From the NCBI GenBank assembly GCA_964546815.1, contig CAZJLR010000015.1, positions 60,513 through 124,512 of the forward strand: DNA of 64,000 bases. Direction: 5' to 3'. Under the pieces are notes generated by a model that was not told where the DNA came from, made no database searches, and was given only the letters and a program-made list of their open reading frames with translations. This document shows, piece by piece, positions 28,825-38,116 of the stretch (the stretch's first letter is position 1; each line of letters opens with the position of its first letter). The DNA comes from JAIEPM01 sp964546815 (lineage in GTDB: Bacteria > Cyanobacteriota > Vampirovibrionia > Obscuribacterales > Obscuribacteraceae). Made by a program: the position numbers and the translations under genes.

Positions 28825-29883
28825 TCAAGGTCTTTTCGTTTCACGCAAACGCGGCAAAACCATATTTTGCCAGACATCTTCCGACGTGTGCAGCAAGAAA
28901 GACACATTAGAGATGATGCCTGCTTCTGGGTCTGACTTAGTATCAGACGACAGAAGATCATGCAGATTGATTTTGTTTTGATATCCTTTCGCCACAGCCA
29001 GGCTGTACTGAATGCCATGCAGCGCCGCAATGGTGCCCAGAGATTTGCGCAACACATGAATTCGGCAGCTCGGATTTTTTTCAAGCTGCGCGTGCAATGT
29101 ACCCGGGTCATACAAAGGCTTGTTAGCTGCATCAACGAGCAAAACACCCGGCGCCACCTCGCTGGCAGTGCGGGCTAGATCATGCGAAACTTTGACCGCC
29201 TCATCATAAACGAGCACATTTTCCTCAAGCCTTTTAACTGCATTTTCATCACCAGAAACTGCTTTGACCCAATCAGCGAAAAGCTTCTGATAAGCCATTT
29301 CACGCTCTTTCGGCCGAGATGAATCATAAGAAGGAATCGAGGCGACACCTTTTGCCAGCAACTGACTAATTGGGGTACCAGTCACTTGCATTTGAGGCTC
29401 ACCATCCAGCAATGCAGCATCTTCATCAAGCCCATCATATGAAACGCCAACCGCCTTCATCGCCGCAGTCAAACCGTCGGCATCAGGGTCTGCAATAATT
29501 GCTACTGCATCACTAAACTCGCCGACGCTAACAAGCGTGCTGCATGCCGGGTGCAAGCGCCTTACTTCAATTAGACAGTTATCTCCAAGCATTTGCTTTA
29601 GCTTGGAAGTGCCGGCTACAACTTTCTTTTCTCTATCGTTGCTCGGCTCACCATCAATACCGTGGTGGTCTCTAAACACAACTTTATAGCTTTCAGCCTG
29701 AAGTTTTTCCACTGCCTCAACAGTGGCTGAAGTTATAGGCGTATCAATAAACAGCACCCGGTCACTGCTGCCCGAATAATATACGGCAGCATTGCGCACG
29801 AATTCCAAAATTGTTTCGACATCAGCCCCAGTGAATGCCTTGATAAACAAGACAGGCACATTTTTGATTTTCAGCGAAATCAT
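28825..29883 (-). CDS. DHH-family phosphoesterase
   Basis: 352 residues with metal-binding motifs of the DHH superfamily: LFIDTP (Asp 47), RDHHG (72-74), HPACSTLV, and ADPDADGL (131-138). This superfamily includes RecJ, oligoribonucleases and c-di-AMP phosphodiesterases; the C-terminal half does not clearly show the DHHA1 GGGH motif, so I cannot assign a substrate. Convergent with pyrC, ends 12 bases from it. Confidence 0.8.
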   Translation of the reverse strand: MISLKIKNVPVLFIKAFTGADVETILEFVRNAAVYYSGSSDRVLFIDTPITSATVEAVEKLQAESYKVVFRDHHGIDGEPSNDREKKVVAGTSKLKQMLGDNCLIEVRRLHPACSTLVSVGEFSDAVAIIADPDADGLTAAMKAVGVSYDGLDEDAALLDGEPQMQVTGTPISQLLAKGVASIPSYDSSRPKEREMAYQKLFADWVKAVSGDENAVKRLEENVLVYDEAVKVSHDLARTASEVAPGVLLVDAANKPLYDPGTLHAQLEKNPSCRIHVLRKSLGTIAALHGIQYSLAVAKGYQNKINLHDLLSSDTKSDPEAGIISNVSFLLHTSEDVWQNMVLPRLRETKRP

Positions 29884-29954
29884 AAATTACAACAGTCTAG
29901 AAATCAGCTACCCACCCATTTTCCACTATTCCGCCAATCATCGGAAGGTAAACC

Positions 29955-30001
29955 CGAAATGAAGAACTGAGAAGGAGAGACCCAGAACCCTCCTTCCCAA
30001 A
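29955..30001 (-). terminator. Possible terminator of the 369-residue gene
   Basis: GAAGGAG and CTCCTTC arms around a 12-base loop (near 29970-29998) lie just past the stop of the gene at 30037. The U-tract is poor, so termination is uncertain. Confidence 0.35.
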
Positions 30002-30036
30002 TTCAGCGCAGCCACGCTGCCGCCTTTGAAATTAAT

Positions 30037-31146
30037 TTAGTCGATAATTATGCGATATCTTTGCTGATCGAGTTGCTGGTCTTTGGGCGGCGCTTTTTCC
30101 ATATGGCTTGATTTGACAGGCACTGGCGGAACAGGTGGCTCTGGTCGCGGACGATTCGCATCTACCGGCGAAGCAGGCTCCGGCCTCTTAATTTCGGGTA
30201 GCTCAATCGGACGGGGAGCTCCACCTACTGGCTTTTGCTGCTGAGTATCAGTACCGCCAGGATTCGGTTTTGGAATCAGAGGTCCATGTATATCTACAGG
30301 CGGAAAAGGAGCAGGTGAAGGCAAATCAGATCTGCCGGTGGATTTTTGCTCTCCACTAAGCGGCTTTACCTGGTGCCACGGATCGTTGATATGGAAATTC
30401 AAACGAGGAAAGGATACGGCTTGATTGCCACGCTCGACTCCCAAAAGACCCTCTTTGTCTAAACTCACGCGCGACCCGTCGGCAAACGAAATTGTAGTTT
30501 CGCCATTTTTATTTGTATTGACTGACTTTACGTCGCCCTTCACGGCATACGAACCATCGGGGTTTACTGTGACTTTGTCACCAGCAGGTGTGTACAGAGT
30601 TTCTTTGCCGTCTTCTCTCACCATAATATCGCCTGTTTTCAGAACCTGGGCTCCATCAGGCTTTGAAAGAATGTCCTTTACTTTGTTGAAATTCTCGGAT
30701 TTTTCAGCAACTGGCACCTTATCCATTGCCTGGCCGATTTTTTTACCCAGATTGTTTCTTTCCGATTCACTCAAATTAGCGGTATCAGCGTTCTTGATGG
30801 CATTGGCAATTAAATCGCTGACGCTGCCCCCAGATTTGTTTTGAGCCTTATCTCCAGTGTGCTCAGGAAGCCTGCTTCCGCCGGGCTGCTCTGCACGCAA
30901 TGCGTCAGTTAGACGTGTTGCTATGCCACCAGCAACGGTGCCCTCTTGCGGCGCCCTCGCCGTATCGCCGCCAGCATTTGAGCTGTCTCTACCCTGACGG
31001 CTTAAAGTATTGGATAAGGCACTGTCTCTGTCTTTCAACAGCTCAGCATGAAAGCCTTCAACAGCACTTGCGCTGGGACTTTGCGCATCACTGCGTTCAA
31101 AATCTTTGGCTGGTTTTTCATCTGCGTTAGTAAAATTATCTGGCAT
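30037..31146 (-). CDS. Hydrophilic, proline-rich protein of unknown function
   Basis: 369 residues, no signal peptide or membrane span. N-terminal 130 residues are polar and probably disordered; a helical stretch follows (SDLIANAIKNADTANLSE), then a beta-rich module of repeated edges: GDIMVREDGKETLYTPAG, VNPDGSYAVKGD, TISFADGSRVSLD. The C-terminal 120 residues are Pro-rich. The middle module resembles in style that in the 1085-residue LysM protein (TGETTVYLAREDGKYDRYRH), suggesting related surface or scaffold proteins. No family recognised. The following 31147-31499 shows no gene. Confidence 0.65.
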   Translation of the reverse strand: MPDNFTNADEKPAKDFERSDAQSPSASAVEGFHAELLKDRDSALSNTLSRQGRDSSNAGGDTARAPQEGTVAGGIATRLTDALRAEQPGGSRLPEHTGDKAQNKSGGSVSDLIANAIKNADTANLSESERNNLGKKIGQAMDKVPVAEKSENFNKVKDILSKPDGAQVLKTGDIMVREDGKETLYTPAGDKVTVNPDGSYAVKGDVKSVNTNKNGETTISFADGSRVSLDKEGLLGVERGNQAVSFPRLNFHINDPWHQVKPLSGEQKSTGRSDLPSPAPFPPVDIHGPLIPKPNPGGTDTQQQKPVGGAPRPIELPEIKRPEPASPVDANRPRPEPPVPPVPVKSSHMEKAPPKDQQLDQQRYRIIID

Positions 31147-31539
31147 AACTGGTCCTCCAATCGAATGGGATCAGTCAGCGGCGCACCCCGTCATCTCGCT
31201 TTAACAAGCGAGTCGCGCCACCTAAAATTCAAATCCCTCGTTAGTCAAACCAGCGTGCAATCAACCCATTTGAATTGCAGCTCAGAACACTATGATGCAA
31301 TAAAAAATACGCCAGCTCGATGTGTTCAGATACCAAGTCTTCATGTGCTCAAATACCAAAACAGCCTGCACAAATCAACAGTCAACGCGACCTGTGCGCC
31401 AGCTATCAGTCAAAACGTTTGTGCCTGGCAGCAAAGTTATACAAGCAAACAGTAAATCGCGACCCTTGCCACTAAAGCCAAGGGTGAGAAAGTAGTAAAA
31501 TGTCTAGTCGAAACGATTCTCAAGGACATCGAAATTTTG

Positions 31540-32001
31540 ATGTCGCAGTTAGAAGGCAATGACTTGAGCGATTTTCTAGCCCACATCAAAAAGCAAGTGA
31601 AACAGCAGGAAATCTGCCTTCTGTCATTCATCGGCGCTGTCGCATTGCTGAAGTTTCCCTTGCAACATCACATAACTCTGGCTCGCTTTCAGCATTATGG
31701 GCTTTGCCTCTACGTTTGGGCTCTTGGGTTTATTCTGCAAACAATTTGGTCGTGGCGATATTTGAGCATCCGCGGGCGCGCCAGCCTGCTCGCCACCGGT
31801 TTTTATATCGGCACATTCGCTCTGATTTTTTATGAAAGCCCCTGGCTCGACACACGTATGGCTGTACAAACAGATGAACAAGACATCCTGCGCGTGGTTT
31901 ATGCACTCACCTGTGCAGTCCTCGGTTTTATCGTTTCGGGGCTATGGCTTGCCTGGGTGATAGAGCGAAAGAAGGCTCCTGAGAAGGAGACAACACCCTG
32001 A
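31540..32001 (+). CDS. Four-helix membrane protein of unknown function
   Basis: 153 residues from ATG 31540 (TTG one codon earlier). An acidic amphipathic N-terminus (LEGNDLSDFLAHIKKQ) precedes four hydrophobic spans: CLLSFIGAVALLKF, CLYVWALGFILQTIW, ASLLATGFYIGTFALIF, and VYALTCAVLGFIVSGLWLAW; a charged Lys/Glu tail ends it. Stop overlaps the presumed CTG start of the next gene, so the pair is probably translated together. Confidence 0.7.
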   Translation: MSQLEGNDLSDFLAHIKKQVKQQEICLLSFIGAVALLKFPLQHHITLARFQHYGLCLYVWALGFILQTIWSWRYLSIRGRASLLATGFYIGTFALIFYESPWLDTRMAVQTDEQDILRVVYALTCAVLGFIVSGLWLAWVIERKKAPEKETTP

Positions 32002-32489
32002 AGCAGCTTGTTTTGATGGTCGGCATACCCGGCTCTGGCAAAAGCACATTGGCTAAACGGCTGGCAGACAAAGGCTATGCCGTGCTAAACGCCGATACAT
32101 TTCGCGAACAACTCTGGGGCGACGCCAACGACCAGCGAGAGCCAGACAAGGTTTTCGAGCTGTTCTTCAAAAATATGGACGAGCTTTTAGACGCCGGAAA
32201 AGACATTGTTATAGACAACGTCAACAGCAATCCGCGTCACAGAGAGCAAATCATCAATAAGGCAAAGCTTAAAGGTTATACGGACATTCAGTTATGGGTC
32301 TTAGATATTCCACTTGAGACTTGTCTTGAGCGCAATCGCAAACGCAATCGCAACGTGCCTGAAGACATAGTGACTAAGATGCATAACACTATAAATGGAT
32401 TGGGTCGTCCCAAACGTCATGAAGGAAGAATTGTCATCGTGCGCCCAGGGCGCCAGGACTTTGAATTTCGATTTTTCCAGCCGCGTTAG
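31998..32489 (+). CDS. P-loop nucleotide kinase (AAA_33 type), apparent CTG start
   Basis: Small P-loop kinase related to polynucleotide kinase/zeta-like AAA_33 proteins. Walker A is GIPGSGKST; DTFREQLWG, VIDNVNSNPRHRE and RNRKRNRNVPE (lid) follow. The best start is CTG at 31998: an AAGGAG site (31984-31989) lies 8 bases upstream, and it supplies the beta-strand residues (KQLVLMV) expected before the P-loop. The downstream TTG 32013 and ATG 32016 leave 23-26 bases from that site and clip the strand. CTG overlaps the upstream stop (CTGA). Substrate unknown. Confidence 0.82.
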   Translation: MKQLVLMVGIPGSGKSTLAKRLADKGYAVLNADTFREQLWGDANDQREPDKVFELFFKNMDELLDAGKDIVIDNVNSNPRHREQIINKAKLKGYTDIQLWVLDIPLETCLERNRKRNRNVPEDIVTKMHNTINGLGRPKRHEGRIVIVRPGRQDFEFRFFQPR

Positions 32490-32710
32490 TTGCCGGCGCT
32501 GTTGAAGAGTGCGCGGAGCTCAGCAACTGGGTCTACAGCGTCGAAAAACATGCCGGGCATATTGTCTGAATCAGAAGCGTTTTCGGACTCGAACAAGAAG
32601 ATTTCCGGCAGTTCGCTAACATAGCCGCTTGGAGCTTTAGCGCATTTTGGACTTGTGCTTACAAACTCTACCGAGAACTTTTCTCTTACTGACATTGCTT
32701 TAGTAGCCAT
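32486..32710 (-). CDS. 74-residue protein of unknown function
   Basis: Small acidic protein ending AELRALFNSAGN, convergent with and overlapping the kinase gene by 4 bases. A GGGGA site 7 bases before the ATG supports translation; MSVREK five codons later is an alternative. No hydrophobic segment and no family recognised. Confidence 0.5.
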   Translation of the reverse strand: MATKAMSVREKFSVEFVSTSPKCAKAPSGYVSELPEIFLFESENASDSDNMPGMFFDAVDPVAELRALFNSAGN

Positions 32711-32833
32711 CTCTCAATCCCCAAACGAACCAAGTGCCTTTCCTTGCTTAAAGATTATTCAGAGGGACTGACATAAATGTGTAAGCTTTGAAGAGAATAT
32801 TTGGACCATCAACTTTGGGGAGCTCAAAAGTAA

Positions 32834-33724
32834 GTGAACCGCATCCCAGCATCGGTATGGGTAGCTCTGGCGCTTCTTGCGGCTTCAGTTGAGCCTATTG
32901 TTGTCAAATTTGCCTTTCAGGACAACGCTGCCGCACCAGTCCAACTCATTGTCCTGAAAAACGTTATTGGGGCGGCTTTTGTGCTTCCGATATTGCTGCG
33001 CTGGAAAGGTGCAAATTGGGCCGGCGTCAAAGAAATGGCGCCAATTGGGCTGCTGCTCTTTGCTACCAACGCACTTACGCTGATTTCTTTGAAAACCCTT
33101 TCAGTGGTTCTTCTGATCACAATTGTGACCTGTGTGCCTGCGCTGGTGGGCATTCTGAACAATATTCTCGGTAGAGACTCGCTAAGCCGAAAGTTCTGGA
33201 TAGGCTTTGTTATGTGCTTCTTGGGTGTTGTTCTGACCCTGGACTACAAAGATATATTCGTGAACGGTGTAGGAGTTGCCTGCGCCTTTGCCGCGGCACT
33301 TAGCTCATCCTTTTATAGAGTTCGCATGGAAATCATGTGCGACAAACACAGCGCCATCGTTGCCGCTTCGCTAACCTATTTTGTTCAAGGCGCGGCAAGT
33401 CTGCTGCTGCTGCCCTGGGCGTTTCCTATGGCAAATTCGGCTATTTATTTTGGCGCCTGGATTGGATTGTCGGCTGCCTTAGCCAATATCGCTTTTGTTT
33501 ATGCTCTAAACCTTGTTGGTTCAACCCGAATCTCTGTGCTGACAATGGTTCAGCGCCCCGGTTTGATTATTGCCGCAGCTATCCTTCTGCATGAAAGCGT
33601 CACTGCTGTGCAGATCTTGGGCATTGCACTGGTGATGGCGGGCATTCATTACGCTCAGGTCAAAAGAGTTTCACGGCAATCCACAAGCGCAGAAACAGCC
33701 GAAAACCAGGCCGCGCCAACATGA
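32834..33724 (+). CDS. EamA/DMT-family transporter
   Basis: 296 residues, ten predicted membrane helices in two EamA repeats, typical drug/metabolite exporter length. The repeats each end in the family's LGVVLTLDYKD-type and LGIALVMAGIHYAQV-type helices. A GTG start at 32834 with GGGGAG some 12 bases upstream. Probably exports a small metabolite; substrate not predictable. Confidence 0.88.
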   Translation: MNRIPASVWVALALLAASVEPIVVKFAFQDNAAAPVQLIVLKNVIGAAFVLPILLRWKGANWAGVKEMAPIGLLLFATNALTLISLKTLSVVLLITIVTCVPALVGILNNILGRDSLSRKFWIGFVMCFLGVVLTLDYKDIFVNGVGVACAFAAALSSSFYRVRMEIMCDKHSAIVAASLTYFVQGAASLLLLPWAFPMANSAIYFGAWIGLSAALANIAFVYALNLVGSTRISVLTMVQRPGLIIAAAILLHESVTAVQILGIALVMAGIHYAQVKRVSRQSTSAETAENQAAPT

Positions 33725-33871
33725 GCAGCAAATAGTTGCCGCTACCGCAAACAAAACCCAGGCTCAGAGGCTATCTACGGAATGGACAGCCATGACCACG
33801 GAACGCCAGCTTGCATTCTAGTTAGGCCAAGGGAAGCAGGGAGACAATCAATGACAAAAGCCGGAAATATG

Positions 33872-33906
33872 CATAAAGAAAGGCGAGCGTCGTGAAGACA
33901 CCCGCC
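33872..33906 (-). terminator. Intrinsic terminator of rpsR
   Basis: On the minus strand a 10-bp stem GGCGGGTGTC/GACGCTCGCC with G-U pairs and TTCAC loop is followed by TTTCTTTAT. It lies 28 bases past the rpsR stop. Confidence 0.7.
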
Positions 33907-33933
33907 TGAATACCTGTTTGGCTGGCTAGCTAA

Positions 33934-34200
33934 CTAGACAGTGCCTGTGAAAGGCAGAATTCCCAGCGCTCTAGAACGCTTGATAGCAAGCGTGATTGCG
34001 CGTTGGTTTTTAGCATTGCAGCCTGTAATACGACGTGGCAAAATTTTGCCGTTTTCAGTGACAAACTTGCGAAGCAGATTTACATCCTTATAGTCGATGT
34101 AATCAATTTTGTTAGCAACGATTGGGTCCAGCTTACGTTTGCGTGGTCCACCATCCGAATAATCTCTGGACCGTGCCTTCGTGGGTTTCATCCCGTCCAT
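33934..34200 (-). CDS. rpsR: 30S ribosomal protein bS18
   Basis: Small basic subunit protein with the family core KIDYIDYKDVNLLRKFVTENGKILPRRITG and NQRAITLAIKRSRALGILPF. 88 residues from 34200 or 85 from the ATG at 34191; AGGAG abuts the first ATG and is 9 bases from the second, while a farther GGAG suits the first, so the start is open. Alone here: rpsF, ssb and rplI are not adjacent. Confidence 0.96.
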   Translation of the reverse strand: MDGMKPTKARSRDYSDGGPRKRKLDPIVANKIDYIDYKDVNLLRKFVTENGKILPRRITGCNAKNQRAITLAIKRSRALGILPFTGTV

Positions 34201-34308
34201 CTCCTATTTCTCCAAGCAAGTTTTGCCAAATGCCAATCAGGATTGAGTCGCACCGAGAAATAGCTGCTCGGTAACTCTTCCGTATATCTCTCGGACAGAT
34301 TTTAGCAG

Positions 34309-34542
34309 TTAGGCAATTGCAACTGTAAGCTCTGGAGGCAAAAAGTTAACGGGGCAGAAACAAGGGCTGTCGACACTTGCTGCCTTAGTTGGCTGCCTGG
34401 TGGAGCCCAGAGCGGGGGTGAAGGCGGCAATTGGGATAGCCCAAGAAGACGAATCTGGGGCACTTTTGCCGATTGCAGCCTCATCATCATGTGCTGATTT
34501 TGAGCCGAAGCCAAGTGCGAATTGAGCTCCCAACCAGGGCAT
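34309..34542 (-). CDS. Doubtful 77-residue frame
   Basis: An open frame in the otherwise empty 34201-34644 interval, beginning MPWLGAQFALGFGSK. No clear ribosome binding site, no family, and an overlapping frame in the same strand is equally long. Kept only to mark the interval. Confidence 0.2.
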   Translation of the reverse strand: MPWLGAQFALGFGSKSAHDDEAAIGKSAPDSSSWAIPIAAFTPALGSTRQPTKAASVDSPCFCPVNFLPPELTVAIA

Positions 34543-34644
34543 TCTAAGTAAAAATTTAAACGATGCGATCCCTGCAGACCAAACGAGTCAACGTTTTCAG
34601 GCGGTCCTGTCAGGTGGTTCTGTCAGGTGGTTCTCCCAGACAGC

Positions 34645-37600
34645 TTAGAGACCCAGCTGAGCAGTCGAGTGCATTTTTGATTGAAATGCCATTTCTTGTT
34701 GAGCTGCATTCGGTGCGAAATTTTCTGTATTCGCCTTTTCATCGCATGAAGAAGGCAATACACCTGATTCGCGGAAAGCAGCAACTTCTTCGTGGGTCGG
34801 AATCAAAATGCTCATACCGCGCTTCAAAGTCATTAAAGGATTGCCTTTGGCGTCGGTCTCAGTGCTGAACTGATTTACTGCCGCAAGCAATTTCCAGGTG
34901 TCGACATTTTTCATCGTAGGGTGCTTAAGCGAAATACTCTTCAAAGTCTCACCCAGGCGCACAACGTACTTAATGCGATGTACTGCAACGGTGCTATCAG
35001 GGTTGAAGCTGCCCAAAACTTTTTCAACGTTGCCACGACGTGCATCTGGCTCGGCTGCACTATTGTTGCGCAGCCCCTTCATTTCGCTGCTAGCAGGACC
35101 ATACCAGCGTCTTCCAAAGCGAGCAGCAAGCTCGTCTTCAGCGGACGAATATTTCACACCATTGAAGTCTAGGTGAGCATATTCTTTCTGGGCTCCGGCG
35201 TCTTTGAACATTTCGACGTCGTCATCAGTTGGGATCCAAATCATCGCGTTGAGCGGAGGAACAGCGTAAGACTTGCCACCATATGTAGTGACAGGAATAA
35301 CAGTACGATTAATATGAAAAATGGCATAAGCGGAAGCAGAGTCATTGAGGAAGCTAGCTGCGATTGCAGCCAACGTATCATTTTCTTTGACACGATATTT
35401 GACACGCACTTTTTGCTTAGGATCTTTCTTGTCTTTGTCCTGAGGCTTTTCCTTACCCTTTTCTTTGCCTTGCAGCTCTTTCATATCTTTCAGCTTGGTT
35501 GAAATGAAAGCAGCAAGCTGCTCTTGATTCATCTGATCGGCTCTTGGGTCTTTCTTTTTCTTGCCGATTTCATCATCTTCACTAGACTTTATTTTCCTAT
35601 CTTCGGTTTTGCCTTTCTTGCCGCTTGCATCGTCTGCATCGCTGCGCTTTCCCTGTACATCGACTCTTGTGTCGAGGTTGGGCTTATTTGTTTGCACAGC
35701 ATCCGGCTTTTCTGCCTTGTTTTCTTTTTCGTTAGTCTGTTCTTTCTGCGTCTTAACCTGCTCTTGTTTTTGGGCAGCGTTAGCAGCATCTAGATTTTTC
35801 ACAATCAAATCAGTTGCAGGCTTGTTTGTATGCACAGAATCAAGCGTTTTTTCAGATATTGTCTTGGAAATTTCGTTTGCTTTGTGTGGGTCTTTTCCAA
35901 GCAAATCTTGTTCTTTTACGCGACCCATAAGCTCACGTAAAGCTTCCATTTGACCTGGCTTCAGCACAAGAGTAGTTGGATTGCTGTTTGCTTCAAGATT
36001 GCGTTGATTTAGCGAACGTTGTATCTGCAGCGCATTTGCATTGAGATCAGCGTGACCTAATTGATCGAGGCGCTGACCGTTGAAAAGTTCGCGCAACATC
36101 AAGCGTGATTGATCTGCAGTTGGTACTCTGTCGAGCTGTTGATCACGTCTGCCCAAGAAATCGAGCAACAAGGTCATCTGGCGATTGCCGCCATCAGCCA
36201 CTTGCATAATATTTCTACCGAAGTTGGCAGCATCTCTTACAGCAGTCGTAAGGTCTATCGCCCGATTGGGACTGAGTACAGCTCGGTCTGCTTCAAGACC
36301 GGGTTTTACAAACGGTTTGGCAGCCAGCTCGGCATTTTGTCCAGAGAATGAACGTTGAATATTCAGCGCTTGATCTGGATTAAGGCGCAAGTTTTGCGTA
36401 AGCTGTCCTTGCAATTCAAATTTCTGCGACTCGTTAAGCTGCCTGATGCCGCGTTCGGCGCCAATGTCTTTGAGTCCTGCAATCTGGCTGAAACTAAGAC
36501 CGCCTGTAAATGAGCGATCACCTCGCCCTCCATCAAATCCCTTTAAAGCATCGAGGCTGTGGCGAACAAAATTGATATCTGGACGAGCATCTAATCTGCC
36601 ATCAAGACCATTGGTGGGACGCAGCCCAGCATCGGGTCTCACGCCATCTGGTCTTGCTACGTCTGGTCTTAGCCCATCAGGACGAATGCCGTCGGGCCTA
36701 TTTTGAAACTGTCTCGGTGAGCCATCTAGTCTCCCATCTGGTCCGACTTGCGGTCTGTCAAATCTGGGTCCGTCTGGTCTGAATCCATCTGGTCGACCGT
36801 CTTGTCCATGAAATTGTCGATCTGGGCGATCTTGCCTATCTTGCCGTCCGGGGTTATCTTGCCTGCCGTTGAAGTCTGGTCTATTGCCGTTATCTGGTCT
36901 GTTTCCGTTATCTGGGCGGTTTACGCCATCTGGTCTATCAGCGCCGCGCCAGGGTCTGTCGCCGCGATTGCCATTGTCTTGATGTCCATCAAAACCAGGA
37001 GCCTGTCTGTCTGGTCTGAAAGAACCGTCTGGTCTGACTCCTGCAAGATCTGGCTTGTCAAATCTGTGGCTGAAAGTTTCCGGTCTAAAATCTGCACCCG
37101 GTTGCTTTGCGCCATTATCAAATTTGCGGTCTGCGCGATTATATTGTTCGGGCGCGCCGTCATTTTTTTGATTATCAAATCTATGCCCGAAAGTTTCTGG
37201 TCTGGGTGAAGGCGTCCCTTCTTTGATTGGAACATCAGACTTGTTTGGATTCTGCGATTTTTGCTGAGATGGGTCAACGTCAGGCTTGCCGGTGTCGAAG
37301 CGATGCGATGAAGTTTCTGGTTTACTGCTTTCGTGTCTGTCTATTTTCGGTGGTGTAGCCTGGCGGTCGGCATTGCTGTCTTTCAGCTTCAAGACTTCGC
37401 CCGAAGGCTTGCCTTTATCGTCAAGCTTTGCAAGAGTGTTGTCGCCGTTGTGCCTATAACGGTCATACTTTCCATCTTCTCTTGCCAGATAAACAGTGGT
37501 TTCACCTGTTTTGGCATCGCGATGCACTGTGGCAGGAAGCTTGTTGCCCTGGGCGTCGGTTAAGTCTTTTGACCCGGCAAAAGCAGTAGGTGTCGTGGCG

Positions 37601-37902
37601 ATGCGATGTTCTGCCGTGGCTGATTTCCTGTCGCTTCCACCCGATGGCAAAGCATAAGTGTCGCCCGCAATTTTGACAGGGCGGTCTTTATCAGTGTTTG
37701 CCTCATGAGGTAATTTGGCAAGATTTTCAGTCGCACTAGTGCGATTTAGTGGAATGCTGGCATCGCCTTTGACAGTGTCTTTGTCTGCGCTTACGTTGCG
37801 CGAAGAGCTGCTGTCGTTTACACGAGCGAGAGTCAAAGCCTCTGGCTTAGGCTGTTGTTGATGATTTTCAGGTGTCTTATTAATAATGTCAGGCACGCGC
37901 AC
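34645..37902 (-). CDS. Large LysM protein with low-complexity RPDG/RPD repeats
   Basis: 1085 residues. N-terminal 130 residues include a beta module (TVHRDAKTGETTVYLAREDG) then three copies of PETFSHRFD-like nonapeptides (about 190-290) and a long tract dominated by RPDG, RPDN and related units (about 290-450). A helical middle and Lys/Asp/Glu-rich part follow, then two LysM domains near the end: YRVKENDTLAAIAASFL... and YVVRLGETLKSISLKHP.... LysM binds peptidoglycan or chitin sugars. There is no obvious signal peptide (N-terminus MRVPDIINKTPEN), so export would need another route. Probably a cell-surface or scaffold protein; function inferred. Confidence 0.8.
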   Translation of the reverse strand: MRVPDIINKTPENHQQQPKPEALTLARVNDSSSSRNVSADKDTVKGDASIPLNRTSATENLAKLPHEANTDKDRPVKIAGDTYALPSGGSDRKSATAEHRIATTPTAFAGSKDLTDAQGNKLPATVHRDAKTGETTVYLAREDGKYDRYRHNGDNTLAKLDDKGKPSGEVLKLKDSNADRQATPPKIDRHESSKPETSSHRFDTGKPDVDPSQQKSQNPNKSDVPIKEGTPSPRPETFGHRFDNQKNDGAPEQYNRADRKFDNGAKQPGADFRPETFSHRFDKPDLAGVRPDGSFRPDRQAPGFDGHQDNGNRGDRPWRGADRPDGVNRPDNGNRPDNGNRPDFNGRQDNPGRQDRQDRPDRQFHGQDGRPDGFRPDGPRFDRPQVGPDGRLDGSPRQFQNRPDGIRPDGLRPDVARPDGVRPDAGLRPTNGLDGRLDARPDINFVRHSLDALKGFDGGRGDRSFTGGLSFSQIAGLKDIGAERGIRQLNESQKFELQGQLTQNLRLNPDQALNIQRSFSGQNAELAAKPFVKPGLEADRAVLSPNRAIDLTTAVRDAANFGRNIMQVADGGNRQMTLLLDFLGRRDQQLDRVPTADQSRLMLRELFNGQRLDQLGHADLNANALQIQRSLNQRNLEANSNPTTLVLKPGQMEALRELMGRVKEQDLLGKDPHKANEISKTISEKTLDSVHTNKPATDLIVKNLDAANAAQKQEQVKTQKEQTNEKENKAEKPDAVQTNKPNLDTRVDVQGKRSDADDASGKKGKTEDRKIKSSEDDEIGKKKKDPRADQMNQEQLAAFISTKLKDMKELQGKEKGKEKPQDKDKKDPKQKVRVKYRVKENDTLAAIAASFLNDSASAYAIFHINRTVIPVTTYGGKSYAVPPLNAMIWIPTDDDVEMFKDAGAQKEYAHLDFNGVKYSSAEDELAARFGRRWYGPASSEMKGLRNNSAAEPDARRGNVEKVLGSFNPDSTVAVHRIKYVVRLGETLKSISLKHPTMKNVDTWKLLAAVNQFSTETDAKGNPLMTLKRGMSILIPTHEEVAAFRESGVLPSSCDEKANTENFAPNAAQQEMAFQSKMHSTAQLGL

Positions 37903-38116
37903 AAAACTCCAGGTTTCAAAAGCATAGCTGCGCTTCCCTAAAGACCCTAAGCGCGGCCAACCAATTCAGACCCTTCAACAACTAGCAAGCCACCTGAAAG
38001 AATCAAGCGACAAGAGCAATCTAGTAACCTATAAAAAGATAGTAATGGATCATATAGGAATGGTCAATTTAAAAGAGAGCCTTTTTCGTAGAAATACGAA
38101 GCCTTATTTTCCGCTG

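Noticed and set aside
31500..31562. 20-codon frame before the four-span membrane gene
   Set aside because: Ribosome binding site too far and frame overlaps the gene start; no support.
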